Source: Actinomycetota bacterium
GTDB lineage: Bacteria > Actinomycetota > Acidimicrobiia > IMCC26256
Reading direction: 5' to 3'
Assembly (NCBI GenBank): GCA_009702955.1
Contig: WLHA01000116.1
Span: 1 to 5,410 of the forward strand
DNA length: 5,410 bases
Shown here: in pieces, positions 1-5,173 of the stretch
How the letters are laid out: each line of letters starts with the position of its first letter
How positions within the stretch are numbered: the first letter of the stretch is position 1
Made by a program: the position numbers and the translations under genes
The notes under the pieces: model-generated
Seen by the model: only the letters and a program-made list of their open reading frames with translations
What the model was told of the DNA's origin: nothing
Databases searched by the model: none

Positions 1-369
1 CAGCGGGTCAGGGTCCTCAATGGCTACAACGACGCGCGATATACCAGCATCAATTATCTGCTCTGTGCAGGCAGGAGTGCGCCCTTGGTGATTACACGGC
101 TCGAGCGTTACAACGAGCACTCCATCGTGTGCCAACTCCCCGGCCTCAAGTAATGCAGCAACCTCTGCGTGTGATCCACCTGGCGCCTGCGTAGACCCGC
201 TGCCAACTACTTCACCAGAGGCGCTGAGCACAACTGCTCCGACCCATGGGTTTGGCGGTGAGAGACGGCGAGCACGCGAGGCGGCGGCAATGGCTAGGCC
301 CATCGCCTGCTCGATCCTCTGCTCGTCGACCAACTTCTCGTTCACCAAAATCTCCACTATCGCTGACAT
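1..369 (-). CDS. ribD: RibD/RibG, riboflavin biosynthesis deaminase-reductase (N-terminal deaminase part, cut by window edge)
   Basis: This is the N-terminal 123 residues of the bifunctional enzyme that deaminates the pyrimidine intermediate made from GTP and then reduces its ribosyl side chain in the cytosolic riboflavin pathway. The zinc-dependent cytidine-deaminase-like domain is clear: SPPNPWVGAVV at 37-47, HAEVAAL at 67-73 (zinc His67, proton-shuttling Glu69), and EPCNHQGRTPAC at 90-101 (zinc Cys92 and Cys101), followed by AGISRVVVAIEDPDPL. The reductase domain would lie beyond base 1. The FMN riboswitch directly upstream fixes the pathway. The start is uncertain: ATG at 369 gives the longest frame but has no good Shine-Dalgarno, whereas GTG at 345 has GGAG six bases before it and would remove eight residues. 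The reading frame has no stop down to base 1. The family is certain; only the exact start is in doubt. Confidence 0.95.
   Translation of the reverse strand, partial: MSAIVEILVNEKLVDEQRIEQAMGLAIAAASRARRLSPPNPWVGAVVLSASGEVVGSGSTQAPGGSHAEVAALLEAGELAHDGVLVVTLEPCNHQGRTPACTEQIIDAGISRVVVAIEDPDPL
343..355 (-). promoter_or_regulatory. Possible ribosome binding site and GTG start for ribD
   Basis: On the minus strand GGAG (355-352) precedes a GTG codon (345-343) by six bases, a better start context than the upstream ATG at 369. RibD proteins usually have only about 10-14 residues before the first helix (here QAMGLAIAAA), which also fits the GTG. This is an inference from spacing only. Confidence 0.4.
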
Positions 370-477
370 GTCTTGAGACACCAATAACGCTCTTAACCCT
401 CAGGGAGCGCGTCAACGAAGGAGAAAATGAGCCTAGAAGCGCGAAAATTACGCGCTCCTACACTCGACCTCTCCGTC
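370..477 (-). promoter_or_regulatory. Leader between FMN aptamer and ribD with two competing hairpins (putative expression platform)
   Basis: This is the transcript segment between the aptamer and the ribD ATG. GGAGCGCG (458-451) can close an 8-bp hairpin with CGCGCTTC (443-436; one G-U pair, 7-nt loop). The same element extended by one base, GGAGCGCGT (458-450), is perfectly complementary over 9 bp to ACGCGCTCC (412-404). The two pairings exclude each other, as expected of a switching region. Neither stem is followed by a U-run, so translational rather than terminator control is more likely. The pairings are seen directly; the switching role is inferred. Confidence 0.5.
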
Positions 478-626
478 GCCCCCATTTCATCCGGACTTTG
501 ACCGTCGGCCTAGGAGTCTCACCTAGTCGGCCCGCCGCAGGCTGCGGCAGGTTCGCGGGCTACCAGCCACACAAATGTGGGGCAAGGATCACCGCCGGTC
601 GGGACTTACACCCGATCCCCGAGGGC
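478..626 (-). ncRNA. FMN riboswitch (RFN element)
   Basis: This is the flavin mononucleotide-sensing aptamer in the 5' leader of ribD; in this RNA family FMN binding lowers expression of riboflavin synthesis genes. Read on the minus strand, the conserved blocks appear in order: TCGGG-TGTAAGT-CCCGA then CCGGCGGT; a CCACA/TGTGG hairpin; AGCCCGCGA; a CCGCA/TGCGG hairpin; a CTAGG/CCTAG hairpin; GCCGACGGTCAAAGTCCGGATGA. The closing P1 helix forms between GCCCTC (626-621) and GGGGGC (483-478) with one G-U pair. All joining segments expected of the family are present, so it looks functional. It lies about 108 nt before the ribD ATG on the same strand. Confidence 0.97.
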
Positions 627-823
627 TATCTATGAACTATCTAATTTCTTATTACCAACCGTAACACAGGCAATTTATTCGCAAGAATGCGTGTTAATTC
701 ATCCCCGCTGTCATGACCAGATGGCCATATTTGCCTGCAGACGCGAGAAGGGGCCCGAATTGCTCCGGCCCCCTAACTCCTTGCCCGCCCCGATTAAAGG
801 AAGCGTCTCATCAATTTGTTCGA
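627..823. other. Intergenic region between the RCC1-protein gene and the riboswitch
   Basis: No credible gene is seen here. The part next to the riboswitch (627-690) is AT-rich and should hold the ribD promoter on the minus strand. TTGCCT (673-668) and TAGATA (643-638) resemble promoter elements, but their spacing is wrong for a pair, so I do not call a promoter. The part next to the RCC1-protein gene (739-808) holds nested inverted repeats, described separately. Confidence 0.5.
739..808 (-). terminator. Nested inverted repeat after the RCC1-protein gene, possible U-poor terminator
   Basis: Downstream of the TAG at 826-824 an inner stem pairs AGGGGGCC (774-767) with GGCCCCTT (755-748): 8 bp including one G-U, with an 11-nt loop. 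An outer 6-bp stem pairs AGACGC (808-803) with GCGTCT (744-739). No T-run follows, so this would be at best a U-poor terminator of the sort common in actinobacteria. It sits where a terminator is expected, separating the gene from the ribD promoter region. Confidence 0.4.
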
Positions 824-2761
824 CTAACCCTGTGGCACCGGCGTGTCGTCGTCAAAAATCGTCACGCGGCTTGTAGAGCGCAGAATCACAACTCGAGGAT
901 CAGCCGTTTGACTTGCAACACACTGCCCTCCAACTTGAGTAGTGATCTTTGTAACAACGACGTTGTAGTGCTCTTCTGCTTCGGGCGTCGTGTCGTAGTT
1001 GATCTTCGTCGAGATTTTTCCTGACGTTCGACCGGAAGGCAGGATCACAAACTTGGGCTTTGATACGCCAAGCCGAGTGAAGTCTTGAGAGCCGTCCCAT
1101 AGATAAATCTTGTCGACACCGGACGCAGAGGAGTCCTCGCGCGTCTCATACCAAATGCATAACGCCACACTTTTAGGGCGATCAAACCCATACATTGAAG
1201 ACACTGTCGTGCCTTTCGGGCGGCTCCCCTCGTAAGCGCCCGTGTCTGCTACTCCAAATGCAATTGCCACGTCCTTCACCTCGAAAGACTGATCGACTGG
1301 AGTAGCAGCCTCGATTCCTGAGCTTCCAGCCTGCGATGCTCGAATCGTGCAGGTACCCAAAGCACCGGCAAGTGTCACCGTCGAACCTGAGACAGTACAA
1401 ATATCGGTGGTGGTAGACGCGAACGAGACGCTAAGCCCAGAGTCCGATGTAGCAGATACGTCAAAATCGGCTGCTGATGCCAACTTATTCGCAAGCGCGC
1501 CAAACGTGATCTCTTGGGTCGAGTTCTCCACCTGGAAGGATTGATCGACTGGAGTAGCAGCCTCGACGCTTGAGCTTCCAGCCTGCGATGCTCGAATCGT
1601 GCAGGTACCCACAGCACCGACAAGTGTCACCGTCGAACCTGAGACAGTACAAATACCGGTGGTGGTAGACGCGAATGAAACGCTAAGGCCAGAGTCTGAT
1701 GTAGCAGATACCTCAAAATCGCCTGCTGATGCCAACTTATTCGCAAGCGCGCCAAACGTGATCTCTTGGGTCGAACTCTCGATGGTATGTATGGCTAAAG
1801 CGTGCCCTAAGTCTGCATCAATTGCGGTGACACCTGATAACCCGACTGGAGGCGTATACACAGTTGGCGTAAAACCTGGGCACTGCCCGAACACCGGAAA
1901 GGCACAGGTGCTCACTTCGAGACCCCAGGAGCGAACCGTTCCGTCGCTCAGAAGAGCGTAAGAAGTATCCGCACCTGCTGCGACCGCAGTAGCGCCGGAG
2001 AGATCTACGGGCACATCTGTGGAGCCGCTCCTGTTTGATCCCCACGCGATTACGGTGCCATCACTCTTGCGCGCTAATACGTCATATCGACCAACGGAGA
2101 CCTGCGTGATATTGGTTTGCTCCGAGGCGCCACTAACTTGCCCGTAAATGTCCCAGCCCCAGGCCACGAGAGTTCCATCTGACTTAACTGCAACCGTCGA
2201 AGCGGAATTGGCAGAGATTTGGACAACCTCGTTTAGCCCGACAGGAACGTCAGTCTTTCCAAAAGAACTGCTACCCCACGCAGTGACCGTGCCGTCCTCA
2301 AGCAGCGCTACCGCGAAGTCGCTCCCAGCTGCAACAGCAGCAACTCCCGAGAGCCCTGGAGGGACATCCGTCTGCCCTGCGCCGTTATCTCCCCATGCAA
2401 CAACAGAACCATCACTTGCTACTGCGAGAGAGAAATAGGCACCGGCTCCAATTGCCTTAACGCCGGTGAGGCCTGCGGGGACTTCGGTCTGTCCTCCATT
2501 GTTGCTTCCCCATGCGACGACGCTCCCATTATTCTTCAGCGCGAGCGAGTGTCCCCACCCGGCGGCAACAGCACTCACCCTCGTGAGGCTCGATGGCGCA
2601 CCTTGGCTATCGCCCCACTCCACCACACTCGTCACTAGAGCCGCATCTGCCCTATGCGACGCGAGACTCACAACAACGAGTGCCCCAAGGGTCAGCGCAG
2701 TCGATGCGAGAACTGCAACCAGTCGTCGCGAAGGAACAGAAGCCGAGCTCGCAGTACCCAT
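824..2761 (-). CDS. Secreted RCC1-repeat propeller protein with two Ig-like repeats and Calx-beta-like C-terminus
   Basis: A 645-residue protein of unknown role, predicted to be exported. Residues 1-40 form a signal peptide: RR at 12-13, hydrophobic core 14-34, likely cleavage after ADA (38-40). Residues 42-325 hold seven RCC1-type repeats of about 39 residues with the pattern VxAWGxNxxGQTxVPxGLxGVxAxAAGxxxxLAxxxDG, enough for a seven-blade propeller. The seventh is enlarged and has two extra cysteines (286, 294). Residues 330-413 and 414-497 are tandem Ig-like repeats (STQEITFGALANK... CTIRAS), 74 of 84 residues identical. Residues 498-645 resemble Calx-beta, with a YEG near the start and VTIFDDD near the end. 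No LPXTG or C-terminal membrane anchor is seen, so it is probably released or bound non-covalently. I chose ATG at 2761 because GGGGGGA lies 9 nt upstream and the signal peptide follows; a longer frame from TTG at 2791 lacks support. Propeller and Ig modules suggest protein or carbohydrate binding, but no catalytic motif is visible. Confidence 0.9.
   Translation of the reverse strand: MGTASSASVPSRRLVAVLASTALTLGALVVVSLASHRADAALVTSVVEWGDSQGAPSSLTRVSAVAAGWGHSLALKNNGSVVAWGSNNGGQTEVPAGLTGVKAIGAGAYFSLAVASDGSVVAWGDNGAGQTDVPPGLSGVAAVAAGSDFAVALLEDGTVTAWGSSSFGKTDVPVGLNEVVQISANSASTVAVKSDGTLVAWGWDIYGQVSGASEQTNITQVSVGRYDVLARKSDGTVIAWGSNRSGSTDVPVDLSGATAVAAGADTSYALLSDGTVRSWGLEVSTCAFPVFGQCPGFTPTVYTPPVGLSGVTAIDADLGHALAIHTIESSTQEITFGALANKLASAGDFEVSATSDSGLSVSFASTTTGICTVSGSTVTLVGAVGTCTIRASQAGSSSVEAATPVDQSFQVENSTQEITFGALANKLASAADFDVSATSDSGLSVSFASTTTDICTVSGSTVTLAGALGTCTIRASQAGSSGIEAATPVDQSFEVKDVAIAFGVADTGAYEGSRPKGTTVSSMYGFDRPKSVALCIWYETREDSSASGVDKIYLWDGSQDFTRLGVSKPKFVILPSGRTSGKISTKINYDTTPEAEEHYNVVVTKITTQVGGQCVASQTADPRVVILRSTSRVTIFDDDTPVPQG
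1271..1774. repeat. Two tandem 252-bp direct repeats encoding Ig-like domains
   Basis: Bases 1271-1522 and 1523-1774 are direct repeats offset by exactly 252 bp (84 codons), with long identical blocks, for example the stretch over the ICTVSG and CTIRAS codons. Differences are scattered single-base changes, many of them silent; the encoded domains differ at 10 of 84 positions. The exact codon-multiple spacing keeps the frame open. The close match at DNA level points to a recent duplication or gene conversion. The bases flanking the pair do not continue the similarity. Confidence 0.95.
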
Positions 2762-2988
2762 AATCAAATATCCCCCCGGATGAGGAACCAACCCGACGAA
2801 TGACGGTCACCTGGAAAAAGCCACTTTGAGTGTGAACTCCAGCCAAGATTTGGTTCTAATAGGAGTGTATCAGGATTTGGGATCAGCGATATCAGAGAGA
2901 ACTCGCCACTCTCCGTTGCAAACTGAGCCAATATAAAGGCCCGCGGGCGCCCGGATGCCATCCATTGATAGCCCCGCCTCTAGCACCC
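2762..2988. other. Intergenic gap between mog and the RCC1-protein gene
   Basis: A 227-base gap with no supported gene. Only the ribosome binding site of the RCC1-protein gene is recognisable: GGGGGGA (2777-2771, minus). The gap must hold that gene's promoter if it is transcribed separately from rpe-mog; hexamers such as TTGCAA and TCTGAT occur but with 19-nt spacing, so no promoter is called. The length of the gap argues against one operon with mog. Confidence 0.5.
2771..2777 (-). promoter_or_regulatory. Shine-Dalgarno-like site deciding the start of the RCC1-protein gene
   Basis: GGGGGGA on the minus strand lies nine bases before ATG 2761-2759. It lies inside the longer TTG-started frame, so it supports the ATG start, which puts the signal peptide at the true N-terminus. 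Confidence 0.55.
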
Positions 2989-3471
2989 TCAGTGCGGTGA
3001 GCCGCCAGATAAAAGCTCGAGAGCATGGGGGATCGCCGGCAGAATTGTCTCCAAGGCCTCAATGGATCCTTTGAGAGAGCCAGGCGCATTGACGATCAGC
3101 GCAGCACCTGTTGCTCCGGCCACGCCTCTAGAGAGCACCCCAAAGCCTCGACCACCTTCATCAGATGCGCGCCTGATGGCCTCCATGAACCCTGGCGCTT
3201 CTCTCTCAATAACAAGGCGTGTGCCCTCGGGGGTTAAGTCGCGGGGTCCGAATCCAGTACCGCCGGTCGTGATCACGACGCCGGCAAAGTCTCGAACAAG
3301 TTCGCGCAGCGCCGCAGCGACCTCCTCGATGCCGTCGCTAACAACTGCTGGTGCTGCGACATGAAAGCCCGCAGCCTTCAGCCGCTCACAGAGTGCTGGG
3401 CCCGAGAGATCTTCACGCTCCCCTGCTGCAACTCCGTCAGAGACGGTAAGGACTCTTGCGCTCTGAATCAC
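2989..3471 (-). CDS. mog: MogA/MoaB-family molybdenum cofactor biosynthesis protein
   Basis: A 160-residue cytosolic protein of the MogA/MoaB family, which adenylylates molybdopterin before molybdenum insertion. The full family length (about 160-170) and its motifs are present: VLTVSDG at 7-13, EDLSG at 20-24, TTGGTGFGPRDLTPE at 68-82 (the MPT/nucleotide-binding loop), EAPGF at 91-95, LSRG at 113-116 and NAPGSLKG at 128-135. Its start is GTG at 3471, only three bases after the rpe stop (TGA 3477-3475). No Shine-Dalgarno is seen, so translation is probably coupled to rpe. The stop is TGA at 2991-2989. The two subfamilies (MogA adenylyltransferase and the often dispensable MoaB) cannot be separated with confidence by eye. 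No other Moco gene is visible in the window. Confidence 0.92.
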   Translation of the reverse strand: MIQSARVLTVSDGVAAGEREDLSGPALCERLKAAGFHVAAPAVVSDGIEEVAAALRELVRDFAGVVITTGGTGFGPRDLTPEGTRLVIEREAPGFMEAIRRASDEGGRGFGVLSRGVAGATGAALIVNAPGSLKGSIEALETILPAIPHALELLSGGSPH

Positions 3472-3474
3472 GCG

Positions 3475-4131
3475 TCAGGTGGGCCATGCTGCCGCACGGA
3501 TTGCATGCGCTGCAGCGAGTGAATCCGGTGCACGGAATACCGCGCTGCCAGCAACGAGAATATCTGCACCTGCCTGAGCGGCAATGAATGCATTCTCAGC
3601 GGTAATACCACCATCAATCTCAAGTTCGAGATCGAGTCCACGCTCGTCAACAATCGCTCGGGCGCGAGCAACCTTCTCGAGTACCTCGGGTATGAATGCC
3701 TGCCCGCCGAACCCTGGGTTAACACTCATAAATAGGAGCACATCAATCTCGTCAAGATACGGAATCACTGCATCAAGCGGCGTCTCTGGATTGAGCACAA
3801 GCCCAACACCAACTTTGAGTCTGCGCATCTCCTCGAACATTGGACGCGGATCCCCAAGCTCAACATGAACTGTGATGTTGTCAGCCCCAGCGTTGGCAAA
3901 AGGCGTGATGAACTCTGCGGGGTTATCGATCATGAGATGTACATCGAGATGCAGATCAGTGACTCGTCGCAGCGACTCCACAACAGCAGGGCCGAGCGAG
4001 AGGTTTGGAACAAAGTGCCCGTCCATCACATCTACATGTAGCTGGTCACAACCAGCACGAACTGCCTCTACCTCTGCACCGAGTCGGGCAAAGTCTGCAG
4101 CAAGGATTGAGGGCGCAATTTTTTGACTCAT
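3475..4131 (-). CDS. rpe: Ribulose-phosphate 3-epimerase
   Basis: A 218-residue TIM-barrel enzyme that interconverts D-ribulose 5-phosphate and D-xylulose 5-phosphate in the pentose phosphate pathway and Calvin cycle. Family landmarks appear in order: APSILAADF (6-14), LHVDVMDGHFVPN (31-43), LDVHLMI (62-68), SVNPGFGGQ (136-144, phosphate-binding loop), EIDGGI (171-176) and GADILVAGSAVF (188-199). The expected metal ligands His32, Asp34, His65 and Asp173 are all present, and Asp34 and Asp173 also serve as the acid/base pair. The length matches the family. ATG at 4131 places the conserved strand at once after the start, though no Shine-Dalgarno is visible before it. It is the first gene of a tight pair with mog and is divergent from the DUF222 gene. 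In mycobacteria rpe sits beside ribG, so nearby ribD fits a known neighbourhood. Confidence 0.97.
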   Translation of the reverse strand: MSQKIAPSILAADFARLGAEVEAVRAGCDQLHVDVMDGHFVPNLSLGPAVVESLRRVTDLHLDVHLMIDNPAEFITPFANAGADNITVHVELGDPRPMFEEMRRLKVGVGLVLNPETPLDAVIPYLDEIDVLLFMSVNPGFGGQAFIPEVLEKVARARAIVDERGLDLELEIDGGITAENAFIAAQAGADILVAGSAVFRAPDSLAAAHAIRAAAWPT

Positions 4132-4257
4132 CGTGTGGTGAGGCTAATCGCGACCTCTGCTGTTGCTCGGGGGCTGGGACCCAAGTTCAGTCGCGCTCTC
4201 GGGCTCTCCAACTGCTCGATTGAATCCAGACTCATCAAGCGTGTCCCACCCCCACTT
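4132..4257. other. Divergent intergenic region between rpe and the DUF222-HNH gene
   Basis: These bases separate the two opposed genes. The rpe promoter must lie here or just beyond, but no convincing -35/-10 pair is seen on the minus strand. Long frames crossing this gap, including a TTG-started extension of the DUF222 gene from 4163, lack start signals and family similarity. Confidence 0.45.
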
Positions 4258-4263
4258 TATAAT
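4258..4263 (+). promoter_or_regulatory. Consensus -10 box (TATAAT) of the DUF222-HNH gene
   Basis: A perfect TATAAT lies 7 bases before ATG 4271, which would place transcription initiation at or next to the A of the start codon. That predicts a leaderless mRNA, a common arrangement in actinobacteria. A -35 at the usual 17-nt spacing would be TCAAGC (4235-4240), a poor match, so the promoter may depend mostly on the -10. The last base of the box is shared with the LexA palindrome. Confidence 0.75.
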
Positions 4264-4279
4264 CGAACATATGTTCGAT
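4262..4279. promoter_or_regulatory. LexA operator (SOS box) spanning the start codon
   Basis: ATCGAACATATGTTCGAT is an 18-bp perfect palindrome. Its core CGAACATATGTTCG fits the Gram-positive/mycobacterial LexA consensus CGAAC-R-N-R-Y-GTTYG at every position. It starts at the end of the -10 box and contains the ATG (4271-4273), so bound LexA would cover the transcription start. In Mycobacterium tuberculosis several 13E12 (DUF222) genes belong to the LexA regulon, which supports the reading that this gene is DNA-damage inducible. Confidence 0.88.
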
Positions 4280-5173
4280 GAACTTATCGCAGCCCATTCC
4301 CACCTAGTTGAGGTCGCCTCGCGTATCGAGGTTGATGCCCTCGACGGCAAGGCCTCTGCCCGATTGGTAGGGATCGGCGACGAAATACGCCGCACTGGAG
4401 ACTCGCTCCGAACCGTCGGCGTGGGCCAGGTTGAGCGCACCAACGGTTGGAAGGGTGAAGGAGCGAAGAGTATTTCAGAGTGGCTTAGTTCAGAGACAGA
4501 TTGCCCTCAGTATGAAGCCCAATCAGTGGTCGTGCTCGCTAATCAACTTCAGCACCTTCCTGTTACTCAGGCTGCCTTAAGAAACGGCACTCTCTCCAAC
4601 GCACAGGCTGTCGAGGTAGCGCGCGGTGCAATCGTTGCACCTAATACCGAGACTCAACTCTTAAACCTTGCAAAGCATGCAACGGTTCGCGATCTTCGCG
4701 ATGCATCATCTCGTGTAGTAGCAGCCGCCACCGATGAGGCGGAGCGACACAGGCAGGTACACAAGAGTCGCTACTTCAAGTCGTGGACTGATCTTGATGG
4801 ATCGTTCAATGTTAAGGGGCGCATGACTGCTGCTAACGGTGCGCTTGTAATGGCCGCGCTCAAGCCGATACAGGATCAAATCTTCAAGGTGGCTCGCAAG
4901 AGTGGTGAACATGAAAGACCAGAGGCCTACGCCGCTGACGCTCTAATGACACTCTGTGAAAAGGCGAGCGCCATACACCCGAGCGAGAGCGGAACAAAGA
5001 CGAGTCGCCCTAACGCTGTGATCAATATTCGAGTCGACATAGATGCGCTCAAACGCGGGCGCACTGAGCACGGCGAGATCTGTGAGATCGCTGGGGTCGG
5101 CCCTATCCCTGTAGCAACGGCTACGGAGTATCTAGGTGAAGCATTCCTCAAGCTCCTCGTGATCGAGGAGTAG
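4271..5173 (+). CDS. DUF222 (13E12-repeat family) part of a frameshifted HNH endonuclease
   Basis: Three hundred residues that form the DUF222 region of an actinobacterial 13E12/HNH endonuclease-like protein. Family blocks seen: SISEWLSSETDCPQYEAQSV (about 68-87), LQHLPVTQAALRNGTLSNAQ (about 92-111), RHRQVHKSRYFKSWTDLDG (about 158-176), GRMTAANGALVMAAL, and AGVGPIPVATATEYLGEAFL near the end, which in intact relatives leads into GVD...HLGR and the HNH domain. Here the frame stops at TAG 5171-5173 just before that block, which continues in the -1 frame. ATG 4271 was chosen because it directly follows the TATAAT box and lies in the LexA operator; a TTG at 4163 would add 36 residues unlike the family. 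Such proteins are thought to be mobile, SOS-induced nucleases, but no exact function is established. Without the HNH half this product should lack nuclease activity. Confidence 0.9.
   Translation: MFDELIAAHSHLVEVASRIEVDALDGKASARLVGIGDEIRRTGDSLRTVGVGQVERTNGWKGEGAKSISEWLSSETDCPQYEAQSVVVLANQLQHLPVTQAALRNGTLSNAQAVEVARGAIVAPNTETQLLNLAKHATVRDLRDASSRVVAAATDEAERHRQVHKSRYFKSWTDLDGSFNVKGRMTAANGALVMAALKPIQDQIFKVARKSGEHERPEAYAADALMTLCEKASAIHPSESGTKTSRPNAVINIRVDIDALKRGRTEHGEICEIAGVGPIPVATATEYLGEAFLKLLVIEE

Noticed and set aside
427..501. Short plus-strand frame beginning with AAGGAG-AAA-ATG opposite the ribD leader
   Set aside because: Only 24 codons, spacing to the ATG of three bases is too short, and the frame lies opposite conserved riboswitch RNA whose sequence is already explained.
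246..635. 129-codon plus-strand frame
   Set aside because: It lies opposite ribD and the FMN riboswitch, both strongly supported on the minus strand, and its translation is low-complexity Arg/Ser/Pro-rich.
1271..1774. Tandem repeats as a CRISPR array or mobile element
   Set aside because: The units are 252 bp, adjacent, codon-phased and encode Ig-like domains; there are no short spacers, transposase or terminal inverted repeats.
2762..2791. Extension of the RCC1 protein to a TTG at 2791
   Set aside because: It would bury the ribosome binding site inside the coding region and put ten residues ahead of a normal signal peptide.
2936..2966. GC-rich palindromic stretch followed by CCTTTATAT after mog as a terminator
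   Set aside because: The palindromes (GGGCGCCC, CCCGCGGG) leave loops too short for a stable hairpin and the T-run is only three bases.
4163..4270. Extension of the DUF222 protein to a TTG at 4163
   Set aside because: The added 36 residues do not resemble the family and the promoter -10 box and LexA site lie downstream of that start.
4144..4443. 99-codon minus-strand frame overlapping the divergent region
   Set aside because: It is antisense to the start of the DUF222 gene and the LexA/TATAAT region, and shows no recognisable domain.
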